Of a stretch of 64,000 nt of DNA, positions 20,227 through 33,214 are shown one piece after another. Origin of the DNA: Hippasteria phrygiana (lineage: Eukaryota; Echinodermata; Asteroidea; Valvatida; Goniasteridae); contig JAZGUH010000328.1 of the NCBI GenBank assembly GCA_037893225.1, forward strand, positions 744,001 to 808,000. Direction: 5' to 3'. A program made the translations under genes and the position numbers. Under the pieces are notes generated by a model that saw nothing but the letters and a program-made list of their open reading frames with translations, did not search any database and had not been told where the DNA came from. The stretch's first letter is position 1. Each line of letters begins with the position of its first letter.

Positions 20227-21196
20227 TTTGCTATGGTTTAAGAAATCTGCATAACAAACAATACAGACCGCGTGCGTGAGGTCAACTTACCTTTGCTACC
20301 AGTACCATATGGCATTGGTCAAACGTTTTCTCCAGCAGTCATGATAGCCCTAGCCTGGGCATGCTACAAATAAAAATAAATAAATATACATCTCAGTCTA
20401 AATATTGGGTGAAACAATTCAGACAAACTACTTACTTGTAAATTTATGAGCCTCAGCGCAACCTATAATTGTAAACATGTTGATAACATGGCGGATAGGC
20501 ATCTGAAATGTGTATGTGAATAAAAAGACAGCGAGAGCAAAGAAAAGAAAGACAGAACCCATTTTGTTCTCTATCATGTGTGTAATCATTACTGTGTTTT
20601 CTGTGAGATTTCATAGTTCAAAACATGAAACATACCTATTTTTAGCGAGTACACTTGGCATATAGGTTCCACTCACTGATCTCTATAGAGATCACTGGTT
20701 CCACTCCACTAAATACGGCGCTCATTTTGTAACCAACATAAAAATAGAAAGGAAGAGCGCCACCTGGTGACGCTCAGGAGTAAGGTGGCAATATTTTTTT
20801 CACTGGAAATTAAAGATTAAGACTCCTAGAATAATTTTCTTTTCAAATTTATGAGAGTTGAAGGAATTTTTTTTTTTTTATACTCCCCTCCCCACAAACC
20901 ACCCCTAAAATGGTGGCCCATCTCTGGGCCCAGGTCTAAATGTAGCCCTCCCCCCCGCCTCGATGCCAAATAGACCCACGTATTGGTCATTTTTGTGAAT
21001 GGAATTCCCCGAGTTGGAAGCCACGGGTCACCAATTCTTGATTTCCACAAATATTTCTACAATCAGTCCAATTTATAGGCCCCAGGGACCTCTTATTCAA
21101 AATTACTGGAGGGATCACAAAATATTAATGAGCTCGCGCGCAGTGATTTTCACAGATTTAGTGGCATGCACCCTGCTGATAGAAGTCATAATTATC

Positions 21197-21563
21197 GTGG
21201 CCCTAAAGGGACATGCGCGCATTTCTGCGCAGATTTCTGCAATGTCGTACATTTTTATTGTTTTGCGATAAAATCCGCAATGCGCAGAAAATGTGCGCAG
21301 AAAATGTGCGCAGAAAATGTGCGCAGAAAATGTGCGCAGAAAATGTGCGCAGAAAATGTGCGCAGAAAATGTGCGCAGAAAATGTGCGCAGAAAATGTGC
21401 GCAGAAAATGTGCGCAGAAAATGTGCGCAGAAAATGTGCGCAGAAAATGTGCGCAGAAAATGTGCGCAGAAAATGTGCGCAGAAAATGTGCGCAGAAAAT
21501 GTGCGCAGAAAATGTGCGCAGAAAATGTGCGCAGAAAATGTGCGAATGTCCCTTCAGGGCCAC
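21197..21563. mobile_element. Small TIR element (unit 7)
   Basis: A 367-bp copy with 20 core repeats. Termini as in units 5 and 6. Confidence 0.6.
21282..21541 (+). repeat. 13-bp minisatellite, 20 copies (unit 7)
   Basis: 260 bases of perfect GCGCAGAAAATGT repeats. Confidence 0.98.
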
Positions 21564-21630
21564 AATACATATACGATAGTGCTGAACCAAATAGGCTAAT
21601 CTGTTTGTGATTGGGTTTTTATGTTCACAG

Positions 21631-21747
21631 TGGGCCCGTGTCATGAGAGCGTTAATCCGTGTCAGAATGGAGCCACGTGTACGGGGGTAAACTTCGCAGT
21701 AGTCTGCCGGTGCAGCGATGGTTTTGTGGGCGAAAACTGTGAAAGAG
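21631..21747 (+). CDS. EGF-like domain exon (unit 7)
   Basis: Third identical phase 1-1 EGF exon. The CACAG acceptor and AGAG|GTACC donor are preserved. Confidence 0.85.
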
Positions 21748-22119
21748 GTACCGGTTGGCTATTACAGAAATCAAATTGGAGAAAGGCTATAAATGGTTCT
21801 GAAACAATCAACTGGTTGGGGCGTGCACTAGTTAACTAGTGTTGACATTATTGTACTGCGCAGACATTTTTTCAAACTATACTATTAGGCAAGATAAGCC
21901 AAAACTCTGAAGAAAAGAGAAATGTCACAAATCGAATTCATTTTGACTTGCTTTATGAATTTAATAATTTTCATTTTACCAACTAGTTCATATTTAGAAA
22001 ATGCCTTTGGTTATTGGCACAACAGGGAAGCAGTAACTTAAGCATGCACTGAATGAAATGCAATAGCTTTGCAATGGATGTTTATTGTTAGTGCACCATT
22101 ATTCTTTTGTTGTTCATAG
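21748..22119 (+). other. Candidate intron (unit 7)
   Basis: Same 372-bp GT...AG stretch, with TATAAAT at 21788. Confidence 0.5.
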
Positions 22120-22181
22120 TGACATGGAATAAACAAAAAACTCTTCATAACCCTAATTACTCACCAACTGAAAGGTCCACC

Positions 22182-24191
22182 ATGGTTCGCTACAGAAAGG
22201 GCATGTTTAAGAGGAAAAAAGCCTATTTTAAAAAAGGCAATGGTCTGACATGTCAGTTGATAAGAGAAAAGGCTGATGTTTCATCTTTCTATATCAGACC
22301 CACAAATGAACAATTGCAACTGGCCTTTCCCAGAGATGAGCGAGGTTCTTTCTACAACCCACCAGGTGCCAGAACTAATAAAACTGTGATGGTGCTGCGA
22401 CCGAAAATTGAGGAAATAACGCCGATAAGCAGACTCCAAAGGGAAGGAGCCGACAACTTGAACCCAGGCGGCTACAGAATTGTTCATGTCAACACTACAG
22501 TTGAGACAAGTGTTCGAGCTACCCTGGACCATCAGCATGCGAATCCTGACTGTGATGGCTGGCCTCAGCTACAGGCAGAGCAAGAAACACACTGGGGCCT
22601 TGCTGTTTCAGAGGTGCTGTCATGCAACAAGTGCTACTTCTCGACAGGAAGGAAGAAGCTGTACTCAGAGATACCTCAGGTCAGCAGAGGCCGACGCACT
22701 GCAACTCCAAACATGGCCTTTTAGGTTGGTCTCCTCAACCGGGTATTGCAGCCACAGGAGCAAGACGACTTTTGACAGCATTGGGTACAACTGTTCCTTC
22801 AATCAGTGGGCTGCAGAAAACAGCAAGCAAATGTGGGGACATTATTATCAATGAAAATGTTAGATGTATGGCTGAAAAGAGAAAACTGGTCAAAGGTATT
22901 CAAGAATTACAGGGCTATGACAGAGAAAAACCGATTGCTGTCGAATTAGATAGACAATACAATAACCCCTTGAGAAACTGTCGGGAACAAAACACCATTT
23001 GTGCCGGCAACCCAAACTAGGGACGTAGTATGTGAGAATGTAACCACCCAAAAAATGGTAGTAATGTACCACCACGAGAATAAACTCTGTAAATGTGAAA
23101 ATCAAATGTCGGGCAAACACAGCTGTAACAAGTGGTACGAGCACACATATTCTTGTAGTGCTACACGCCCAGCAAATTACAACATGGGGGATGAAAGAGA
23201 AGGGGGAATTCAATGTGCCAAGAAACTTCTAGAGTGTAAGGAACCCTTGTTGGCAGAAAGAGTAACAAGCGATGCGGACGGGTGTATGGCAAAAGGTTTT
23301 ATGTCTCAGATGAGAATTAAAGCAGGTATCGAGCCAGAACACTTTCTTGACCCACCTTACTTAAATCGATCACTCAGTTCAGCAATCAGTCGGGCCAAAT
23401 TCAGTGGTGACATGATGCCTGGTAGAACTAAAAATGAAAAAAAAAAGATACAAGACCGGTTAGGTGACGATGTAAGTCACAGGGTACAAGCAGAAGCAGG
23501 GGCAATCCTCAAGAAATGTGGGAGAAACTTTGCCCAAATGTATGACATGGCTGAACAGGCTGCCTCAACCATTCCCGAATGTTACCAAGGTCGCCACAAC
23601 CTTTGCAAAAAGCGGTCCTTGGTTTGCAATGGCAATAACAGATTTCCCTACCTTCCTGTTCATGTTAGGGGAAAACTGAAAATGCTCGAGTCTGACAAGA
23701 AACTGCTTTTACTGAAAATTCAGAAGAGAATTGGTCACGAGGCAATGCAAAAAACCAGATATGGGACAAGTACACAAAAAGCAGAGTCCATGAACCATGC
23801 TTTTTCAAGTTCTAATCCAAAAGGGACACTAACCTTTTCCAGAAATGCTCTCTCAAGAGACCACAGCGCAGTTCACCTTGTCAACAATGGCCATGCCAAC
23901 TTAATCATCCTCAAGTGTGAAGCTGCAGGTTGTCCTGTTTTGCCAGGATCTGCAGCTGCCAAAAGTCTGGCTGAAATGGACAGAAAAGAAAAATATCATT
24001 CCCAACGGGCTAGGAGCACACATTATAAAATACGAAGGGCAAAGTGTAGGGCACAACGATATAACTTGTACAACTGTGCCAAGTCATTGTACAAAAAGAA
24101 AGGGCAACTGGAACCCAAGTCAGCAATCCCTCCAGATGTGGATTGGCAAAGAATTCAGAGTGAGCACAATTACAGCATACGTTTCAATTAA
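22182..24191 (+). pseudogene. Mutator-like transposase, full length but broken (unit 7)
   Basis: Same lesions. It differs from units 5 and 6 by Met for Ile near the start of the last piece (TTQKMVVMYHH). Confidence 0.75.
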
Positions 24192-24290
24192 AAATGAATT
24201 ATAAAAGCAAAAAGTGTAGCATCCAAAAATGGTGAGTAATTTCAGTTATCAAACTTAATGGTGAGCCAAAAAGTTCTCCTTAATTACATT

Positions 24291-24659
24291 TTAAAGAAGA
24301 CAATCCTTGTATGGGCCATGGCCCGAACACAAACGGCATCTCTTACAACGAGATCTTGCAGTGTTGATGGCGTGTGGCTCAAGTGACAGGTGATCAAAAT
24401 TCACACACAAGGAGTTGTGGCACAGGTGACTGACATCATACCCCCGGGGAAGATCAAGGACTCCAGAATAAACAATGTAAGTCAACCTGTGCACACGCAT
24501 CCTTGTGCGTGAATTTGATTTTGAGCCAGGCATGACAACATTAATAATGCCATATTTCTGCTGGACATATCCTGTCCATACCCTACAATTTTTTCTGCCT
24601 CTGTGTACAGTCTTTCTTAAAATCTTGCCTTTAATTAGGGCCTTCCAGATGGAATCCAT
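24291..24659 (-). CDS. His-Me finger endonuclease (unit 7)
   Basis: Consensus protein, unbroken. Confidence 0.8.
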   Translation of the reverse strand: MDSIWKALIKGKILRKTVHRGRKNCRVWTGYVQQKYGIINVVMPGSKSNSRTRMRVHRLTYIVYSGVLDLPRGYDVSHLCHNSLCVNFDHLSLEPHAINTARSRCKRCRLCSGHGPYKDCLL

Positions 24660-25623
24660 TTTGCTATGGTTTAAGAAATCTGCATAACAAACAATACAGA
24701 CCGCGTGCGTGAGGTCAACTTACCTTTGCTACCATATGGCATTGGTCAAACGTTTTCTCCAGCAGTCATGATAGCCCTAGCCTGGGCATGCTACAAATAA
24801 AAATAAATAAATATACATCTCAGTCTAAATATTGGGTGAAACAATTCAGACAAACTACTTACTTGTAAATTTATGAGCCTCAGCGCAACCTATAATTGTA
24901 AACATGTTGATAACATGGCGGATAGGCATCTGAAATGTGTATGTGAATAAAAAGACAGCGAGAGCAAAGAAAAGAAAGACAGAACCCATTTTGTTCTCTA
25001 TCATGTGTGTAATCATTACTGTGTTTTCTGTGAGATTTCATAGTTCAAAACATGAAACATACCTATTTTTAGCGAGTACACTTGGCATATAGGTTCCACT
25101 CACTGATCTCTATAGAGATCACTGGTTCCACTCCACTAAATACGGCGCTCATTTTGTAACCAACATAAAAATAGAAAGGAAGAGCGCCACCTGGTGACGC
25201 TCAGGAGTAAGGTGGCAATATTTTTTTCACTGGAAATTAAAGATTAAGACTCCTAGAATAATTTTCTTTTCAAATTTATGAGAGTTGAAGGAATTTTTTT
25301 TTTTTTATACTCCCCTCCCCACAAACCACCCCTAAAATGGTGGCCCATCTCTGGGCCCAGGTCTAAATGTAGCCCTCCCCCCCGCCTCGATGCCAAATAG
25401 ACCCACGTATTGGTCATTTTTGTGAATGGAATTCCCCGAGTTGGAAGCCACGGGTCACCAATTCTTGATTTCCACAAATATTTCTACAATCAGTCCAATT
25501 TATAGGCCCCAGGGACCTCTTATTCAAAATTACTGGAGGGAGCACAAAATATTAATGAGCTCGCGCGCAGTGATTTTCACAGATTTAGTGGCATGCACCC
25601 TGCTGATAGAAGTCATAATTATC

Positions 25624-25951
25624 GTGGCCCTAAAGGGACATGCGCGCATTTCTGCGCAGATTTCTGCGATGTCGTACATTTTTATTGTTTTGCGATAAAA
25701 TCCGCAATGCGCAGAAAATGTGCGCAGAAAATGTGCGCAGAAAATGTGCGCAGAAAATGTGCGCAGAAAATGTGCGCAGAAAATGTGCGCAGAAAATGTG
25801 CGCAGAAAATGTGCGCAGAAAATGTGCGCAGAAAATGTGCGCAGAAAATGTGCGCAGAAAATGTGCGCAGAAAATGTGCGCAGAAAATGTGCGCAGAAAA
25901 TGTGCGCAGAAAATGTGCGCAGAAAATGTGCGAATGTCCCTTCAGGGCCAC
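25624..25951. mobile_element. Small TIR element (unit 8)
   Basis: A 328-bp copy with 17 core repeats and TGCGATG in the left arm where most units have TGCAATG. Confidence 0.6.
25709..25929 (+). repeat. 13-bp minisatellite, 17 copies (unit 8)
   Basis: 221 bases of perfect GCGCAGAAAATGT repeats. Confidence 0.98.
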
Positions 25952-26018
25952 AATACATATACGATAGTGCTGAACCAAATAGGCTAATCTGTTTGTGATT
26001 GGGTTTTTATGTTCACAG

Positions 26019-26135
26019 TGGGCCCGTGTCATGAGAGCGTTAATCCGTGTCAGAATGGAGCCACGTGTACGGGGGTAAACTTCGCAGTAGTCTGCCGGTG
26101 CAGCGATGGTTTTGTGGGCGAAAACTGTGAAAGAG
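26019..26135 (+). CDS. EGF-like domain exon (unit 8)
   Basis: Fourth identical phase 1-1 EGF exon, and the last before a run of four short units that lack it. Confidence 0.85.
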
Positions 26136-26507
26136 GTACCGGTTGGCTATTACAGAAATCAAATTGGAGAAAGGCTATAAATGGTTCTGAAACAATCAAC
26201 TGGTTGGGGCGTGCACTAGTTAACTAGTGTTGACATTATTGTACTGCGCAGACATTTGTTCAAACTATACTATTAGGCAAGATAAGCCAAAACTCTGAAG
26301 AAAAGAGAAATGTCACAAATCGAATTCATTTTGACTTGCTTTATGAATTTAATAATTTTCATTTTACCAACTAGTTCATATTTAGAAAATGCCTTTGGTT
26401 ATTGGCACAACAGGGAAGCAGTAACTTAAGCATGCACTGAATGAAATGCAATAGCTTTGCAATGGATGTTTATTGTTAGTGCACCATTATTCTTTTGTTG
26501 TTCATAG
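26136..26507 (+). other. Candidate intron (unit 8)
   Basis: Same stretch, with TATAAAT at 26176 and one private substitution (CATTTGTTC). Confidence 0.5.
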
Positions 26508-26569
26508 TGACATGGAATAAACAAAAAACTCTTCATAACCCTAATTACTCACCAACTGAAAGGTCCACC

Positions 26570-28579
26570 ATGGTTCGCTACAGAAAGGGCATGTTTCAGA
26601 GGAAAAAAGCCTATTTTAAAAAAGGCAATGGTCTGACATGTCAGTTGATAAGAGAAAAGGCTGATGTTTCATCTTTCTATATCAGACCCACAAATGAACA
26701 ATTGCAACTGGCCTTTCCCAGAGATGAGCGAGGTTCTTTCTACAACCCACCAGGTGCCAGAACTAATAAAACTGTGATGGTGCTGCGACCGAAAATTGAG
26801 GAAATAACGCCGATAAGCAGACTCCAAAGGGAAGGAGCCGACAACTTGAACCCAGGCGGCTACAGAATTGTTCATGTCAACACTACAGTTGAGACAAGTG
26901 TTCGAGCTACCCTGGACCATCAGCATGCGAATCCTGACTGTGATGGCTGGCCTCAGCTACAGGCAGAGCAAGAAACACACTGGGGCCTTGCTGTTTCAGA
27001 GGTGCTGTCATGCAACAAGTGCTACTTCTCGACAGGAAGGAAGAAGCTGTACTCAGAGATACCTCAGGTCAGCAGAGGCCGACGCACTGCAACTCCAAAC
27101 ATGGCCTTTTAGGTTGGTCTCCTCAACCGGGTATTGCAGCCACAGGAGCAAGACGACTTTTGACAGCATTGGGTACAACTGTTCCTTCAATCAGTGGGCT
27201 GCAGAAAACAGCAAGCAAATGTGGGGACATTATTATCAATGAAAATGTTAGATGTATGGCTGAAAAGAGAAAACTGGTCAAAGGTATTCAAGAATTACAG
27301 GGCTATGACAGAGAAAAACCGATTGCTGTCGAATTAGATAGACAATACAATAACCCCTTGAGAAACTGTCGGGAACAAAACACCATTTGTGCCGGCAACC
27401 CAAACTAGGGACGTAGTATGTGAGAATGTAACCACCCAAAAAATGGTAGTAATGTACCACCACGAGAATAAACTCTGTAAATGTGAAAATCAAATGTCGG
27501 GCAAACACAGCTGTAACAAGTGGTACGAGCACACATATTCTTGTAGTGCTACACGCCCAGCAAATTACAACATGGGGGATGAAAGAGAAGGGGGAATTCA
27601 ATGTGCCAAGAAACTTCTAGAGTGTAAGGAACCCTTGTTGGCAGAAAGAGTAACAAGCGATGCGGACGGGTGTATGGCAAAAGGTTTTATGTCTCAGATG
27701 AGAATTAAAGCAGGTATCGAGCCAGAACACTTTCTTGACCCACCTTACTTAAATCGATCACTCAGTTCAGCAATCAGTCGGGCCAAATTCAGTGGTGACA
27801 TGATGCCTGGTAGAACTAAAAATGAAAAAAAAAAGATACAAGACCGGTTAGGTGACGATGTAAGTCACAGGGTACAAGCAGAAGCAGGGGCAATCCTCAA
27901 GAAATGTGGGAGAAACTTTGCCCAAATGTATGACATGGCTGAACAGGCTGCCTCAACCATTCCCGAATGTTACCAAGGTCGCCACAACCTTTGCAAAAAG
28001 CGGTCCTTGGTTTGCAATGGCAATAACAGATTTCCCTACCTTCCTGTTCATGTTAGGGGAAAACTGAAAATGCTCGAGTCTGACAAGAAACTGCTTTTAC
28101 TGAAAATTCAGAAGAGAATTGGTCACGAGGCAATGCAAAAAACCAGATATGGGACAAGTACACAAAAAGCAGAGTCCATGAACCATGCTTTTTCAAGTTC
28201 TAATCCAAAAGGGACACTAACCTTTTCCAGAAATGCTCTCTCAAGAGACCACAGCGCAGTTCACCTTGTCAACAATGGCCATGCCAACTTAATCATCCTC
28301 AAGTGTGAAGCTGCAGGTTGTCCTGTTTTGCCAGGATCTGCAGCTGCCAAAAGTCTGGCTGAAATGGACAGAAAAGAAAAATATCATTCCCAACGGGCTA
28401 GGAGCACACATTATAAAATACGAAGGGCAAAGTGTAGGGCACAACGATATAACTTGTACAACTGTGCCAAGTCATTGTACAAAAAGAAAGGGCAACTGGA
28501 ACCCAAGTCAGCAATCCCTCCAGATGTGGATTGGCAAAGAATTCAGAGTGAGCACAATTACAGCATACGTTTCAATTAA
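26570..28579 (+). pseudogene. Mutator-like transposase, full length but broken (unit 8)
   Basis: Same lesions as the other long units, plus a Lys-to-Gln change at codon 10 (MFQRKK) in the basic N-terminus. Confidence 0.75.
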
Positions 28580-28678
28580 AAATGAATTATAAAAGCAAAA
28601 AGTGTAGCATCAAAAAATGGTGAGTAATTTCAGTTATCAAACTTAATGGTGAGCCAAAAAGTTCTCCTTAATTACATT

Positions 28679-29047
28679 TTAAAGAAGACAATCCTTGTAT
28701 GGGCCATGGCCCGAACACAAACGGCATCTCTTACAACGAGATCTTGCAGTGTTGATGGCGTGTGGCTCAAGTGACAGGTGATCAAAATTCACACACAAGG
28801 AGTTGTGGCACAGGTGACTGACATCATACCCCCGGGGAAGATCAAGGACTCCAGAATAAACAATGTAAGTCAACCTGTGCACACGCATCCTTGTGCGTGA
28901 ATTTGATTTTGAGCCAGGCATGACAACATTAATAATGCCATATTTCTGCTGGACATATCCTGTCCATACCCTACAATTTTTTCTGCCTCTGTGTACAGTC
29001 TTTCTTAAAATCTTGCCTTTAATTAGGGCCTTCCAGATGGAATCCAT
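28679..29047 (-). CDS. His-Me finger endonuclease (unit 8)
   Basis: Consensus protein, although the upstream tail switches to the B-type form here. Confidence 0.8.
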   Translation of the reverse strand: MDSIWKALIKGKILRKTVHRGRKNCRVWTGYVQQKYGIINVVMPGSKSNSRTRMRVHRLTYIVYSGVLDLPRGYDVSHLCHNSLCVNFDHLSLEPHAINTARSRCKRCRLCSGHGPYKDCLL

Positions 29048-29939
29048 TTTGCTATGGTTTAAGAAATCTGCATAACAAACAATACAGACCGCGTGCGTGA
29101 GGTCAACTTACCTTTGCTACCATATGGCATTGGTCAAACGTTTTCTCCAGCAGTCATGATAGCCCTAGCCTGGGCATGCTACAAATAAAAATAAATAAAT
29201 ATACATCTCAGTCTAAATATTGGGTGAAACAATTCAGACAAACTACTTACTTGTAAATTTATGAGCCTCAGCGCAAGCTATAATTGTAAACATGTTGATA
29301 ACAATTACATGGCGGATAGGCATCTGAAATGTGTATGTGAATAAAAAGACAGCGAGAGCAAACAAAGAAAAGAAAGACAGAACCCATTTTGTTCTCTATC
29401 ATGTGTGTAATCATTACTGTGTTTTCTGTGAGATTTCATAGTTCAAAACATGAAACATACCTATTTTTAGCGAGTACACTTGGCATATAGGTTCCACTCA
29501 CTGATCTCTATAGAGATCACTGGTTCCACTCCACTGACGGCGCTCATTTTGTAACCAACATAAAAATAGAAAGGAAGAGCGCCACCTGGTGACGCTCAGG
29601 AGTAAGGTGGCAATATTTTTTTCACTGGAAATTAAAGATTAAGACTCCTAGAATAATTTTCTTTTCAAATTTATGAGAGTTGAAGGAATTTTTTTTTTTT
29701 TATACTCCCCTCCCCACAAACCACCCCTAAAATGGTGGCCCATCTCTGGGCCCAGGTCTAAATGTAGCCCTCCCCCCCGCCTCGATGCCAAATAGACCCA
29801 CGTATTGGTCATTTTTGTGAATGGAATTCCCCCGAGTTGGAAGCCACGGGTCACCAATTCTTGATTTCCACAAATATTTCTACAATCAGTCCAATTTATA
29901 GGCCCCAGGGACCTCTTATTCAAAATTACTGGAGGGATC
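29048..29939. other. Non-coding tail, B type (unit 8; representative)
   Basis: Same layout as the A-type tail but with a linked set of differences: an added ATTACA after GTTGATAAC, CCACTGACGG replacing CCACTAAATACGG, and a fifth C in GGAATTCCCCCGAG. The same set occurs in units 10 and 13-18. Units 8, 10, 14, 15 and 18 have GCGCAAGC; units 13, 16 and 17 have GCGCAACC. Confidence 0.8.
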
Positions 29940-30115
29940 ACAAAATATTAATGAGCTCGCGCGCAGTGATTTTCACAGATTTAGTGGCATGCACCCTGCT
30001 GATAGAAGTCATAATTATCGTGGCCCTAAAGGGACATGCGCGCATTTCTGCGCAGATTTCTGCAATGTCGTACATTTTTATTGTTTTGCGATAAAATCCG
30101 CAATGCGCAGAAAAT

Positions 30116-31693
30116 GTGCTGTCATGCAACAAGTGCTACTTCTCGACAGGAAGGAAGAAGCTGTACTCAGAGATACCTCAGGTCAGCAGAGGCCGACGCA
30201 CTGCAACTCCAAACATGGCCTTTTAGGTTGGTCTCCTCAACCGGGTATTGCAGCCACAGGAGCAAGACGACTTTTGACAGCATTGGGTACAACTGTTCCT
30301 TCAATCAGTGGGCTGCAGAAAACAGCAAGCAAATGTGGGGACATTATTATCAATGAAAATGTTAGATGTATGGCTGAAAAGAGAAAACTGGTCAAAGGTA
30401 TTCAAGAATTACAGGGCTATGACAGAGAAAAACCGATTGCTGTCGAATTAGATAGACAATACAATAACCCCTTGAGAAACTGTCGGGAACAAAACACCAT
30501 TTGTGCCGGCAACCCAAACTAGGGACGTAGTATGTGAGAATGTAACCACCCAAAAAATGGTAGTAATGTACCACCACGAGAATAAACTCTGTAAATGTGA
30601 AAATCAAATGTCGGGCAAACACAGCTGTAACAAGTGGTACGAGCACACATATTCTTGTAGTGCTACACGCCCAGCAAATTACAACATGGGGGATGAAAGA
30701 GAAGGGGGAATTCAATGTGCCAAGAAACTTCTAGAGTGTAAGGAACCCTTGTTGGCAGAAAGAGTAACAAGCGATGCGGACGGGTGTATGGCAAAAGGTT
30801 TTATGTCTCAGATGAGAATTAAAGCAGGTATCGAGCCAGAACACTTTCTTGACCCACCTTACTTAAATCGATCACTCAGTTCAGCAATCAGTCGGGCCAA
30901 ATTCAGTGGTGACATGATGCCTGGTAGAACTAAAAATGAAAAAAAAAAGATACAAGACCGGTTAGGTGACGATGTAAGTCACAGGGTACAAGCAGAAGCA
31001 GGGGCAATCCTCAAGAAATGTGGGAGAAACTTTGCCCAAATGTATGACATGGCTGAACAGGCTGCCTCAACCATTCCCGAATGTTACCAAGGTCGCCACA
31101 ACCTTTGCAAAAAGCGGTCCTTGGTTTGCAATGGCAATAACAGATTTCCCTACCTTCCTGTTCATGTTAGGGGAAAACTGAAAATGCTCGAGTCTGACAA
31201 GAAACTGCTTTTACTGAAAATTCAGAAGAGAATTGGTCACGAGGCAATGCAAAAAACCAGATATGGGACAAGTACACAAAAAGCAGAGTCCATGAACCAT
31301 GCTTTTTCAAGTTCTAATCCAAAAGGGACACTAACCTTTTCCAGAAATGCTCTCTCAAGAGACCACAGCGCAGTTCACCTTGTCAACAATGGCCATGCCA
31401 ACTTAATCATCCTCAAGTGTGAAGCTGCAGGTTGTCCTGTTTTGCCAGGATCTGCAGCTGCCAAAAGTCTGGCTGAAATGGACAGAAAAGAAAAATATCA
31501 TTCCCAACGGGCTAGGAGCACACATTATAAAATACGAAGGGCAAAGTGTAGGGCACAACGATATAACTTGTACAACTGTGCCAAGTCATTGTACAAAAAG
31601 AAAGGGCAACTGGAACCCAAGTCAGCAATCCCTCCAGATGTGGATTGGCAAAGAATTCAGAGTGAGCACAATTACAGCATACGTTTCAATTAA
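30116..31693 (+). pseudogene. Transposase, N-terminally deleted and broken (unit 9)
   Basis: Same junction and lesions; ATGGTAG form; last piece open for 396 codons. Confidence 0.75.
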
Positions 31694-31792
31694 AAATGAA
31701 TTATAAAAGCAAAAAGTGTAGCATCAAAAAATGGTGAGTAATTTCAGTTATCAAACTTAATGGTGAGCCAAAAAGTTCTCCTTAATTACATT

Positions 31793-32161
31793 TTAAAGAA
31801 GACAATCCTTGTATGGGCCATGGCCCGAACACAAACGGCATCTCTTACAACGAGATCTTGCAGTGTTGATGGCGTGTGGCTCAAGTGACAGGTGATCAAA
31901 ATTCACACACAAGGAGTTGTGGCACAGGTGACTGACATCATACCCCCGGGGAAGATCAAGGACTCCAGAATAAACAATGTAAGTCAACCTGTGCACACGC
32001 ATCCTTGTGCGTGAATTTGATTTTGAGCCAGGCATGACAACATTAATAATGCCATATTTCTGCTGGACATATCCTGTCCATACCCTACAATTTTTTCTGC
32101 CTCTGTGTACAGTCTTTCTTAAAATCTTGCCTTTAATTAGGGCCTTCCAGATGGAATCCAT
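31793..32161 (-). CDS. His-Me finger endonuclease (unit 9)
   Basis: Consensus protein. A private substitution (CTTCAGCAG) lies about 100 bp upstream of the ATG. Confidence 0.8.
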   Translation of the reverse strand: MDSIWKALIKGKILRKTVHRGRKNCRVWTGYVQQKYGIINVVMPGSKSNSRTRMRVHRLTYIVYSGVLDLPRGYDVSHLCHNSLCVNFDHLSLEPHAINTARSRCKRCRLCSGHGPYKDCLL

Positions 32162-32605
32162 TTTGCTATGGTTTAAGAAATCTGCATAACAAACAATACA
32201 GACCGCGTGCGTGAGGTCAACTTACCTTTGCTACCATATGGCATTGGTCAAACGTTTTCTTCAGCAGTCATGATAGCCCTAGCCTGGGCATGCTACAAAT
32301 AAAAATAAATAAATATACATCTCAGTCTAAATATTGGGTGAAACAATTCAGACAAACTACTTACTTGTAAATTTATGAGCCTCAGCGCAACCTATAATTG
32401 TAAACATGTTGATAACATGGCGGATAGGCATCTGAAATGTGTATGTGAATAAAAAGACAGCGAGAGCAAAGAAAAGAAAGACAGAACCCATTTTGTTCTC
32501 TATCATGTGTGTAATCATTACTGTGTTTTCTGTGAGATTTCATAGTTCAAAACATGAAACATACCTATTTTTAGCGAGTACACTTGGCATATAGGTTCCA
32601 CTCAC

Positions 32606-32616
32606 TGATAAAATCA
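32606..32616. repeat. Reduced palindrome (unit 9)
   Basis: TGATAAAATCA: the outer arms TGAT/ATCA remain while the 10-bp core is replaced by AAA. Confidence 0.9.
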
Positions 32617-33214
32617 CTGGTTCCACTCCACTAAATACGGCGCTCATTTTGTAACCAACATAAAAATAGAAAGGAAGAGCGCCACCTGGTGACGCTCAGG
32701 AGTAAGGTGGCAATATTTTTTTCACTGGAAATTAAAGATTAAGACTCCTAGAATAATTTTCTTTTCAAATTTATGAGAGTTGAAGGAATTTTTTTTTTTT
32801 TATACTCCCCTCCCCACAAACCACCCCTAAAATGGTGGCCCATCTCTGGGCCCAGGTCTAAATGTAGCCCTCCCCCCCGCCTCGATGCCAAATAGACCCA
32901 CGTATTGGTCATTTTTGTGAATGGAATTCCCCGAGTTGGAAGCCACGGGTCACCAATTCTTGATTTCCACAAATATTTCTACAATCAGTCCAATTTATAG
33001 GCCCCAGGGACCTCTTATTCAAAATTACTGGAGGGATCACAAAATATTAATGAGCTCGCGCGCAGTGATTTTCACAGATTTAGTGGCATGCACCCTGCTG
33101 ATAGAAGTCATAATTATCGTGGCCCTAAAGGGACATGCGCGCATTTCTGCGCAGATTTCTGCAATGTCGTACATTTTTATTGTTTTGCGATAAAATCCGC
33201 AATGCGCAGAAAAT

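Larger units (their letters stand above)
16697..21116 (+). repeat. Unit 6, long (4420 bp)
   Basis: Long unit with 19 minisatellite copies. Private changes are a 6-bp AGTACC insertion near 20301 and a missense change (Arg51 to Cys) in the endonuclease gene. ATTGTAG form; A-type tail. Confidence 0.97.
21117..25543 (+). repeat. Unit 7, long (4427 bp)
   Basis: Long unit with 20 minisatellite copies. From here on all units carry the ATGGTAG form in the transposase. Private changes are ATCCAAAAATGG near 24223 and GGGAGCAC instead of GGGATCAC at its right end. A-type tail. Confidence 0.97.
25544..29939 (+). repeat. Unit 8, long (4396 bp)
   Basis: Long unit with 17 minisatellite copies. It is the first unit with the B-type tail: GCGCAAGC, an added ATTACA near 29301, CCACTGACGG, and five Cs in GGAATTCCCCCGAG. 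It has TGCGATG before the minisatellite (shared only with unit 13), a Lys-to-Gln change in the transposase N-terminus, and CATTTGTTC in the intron-like stretch. Confidence 0.97.
29940..33038 (+). repeat. Unit 9, short (3099 bp)
   Basis: Short class with an A-type tail. The 18-bp palindrome is reduced: its 10-bp core is replaced by AAA near 32606-32616, which accounts for the 7-bp shorter length. A private CTTCAGCAG change lies near 32262. Confidence 0.97.
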
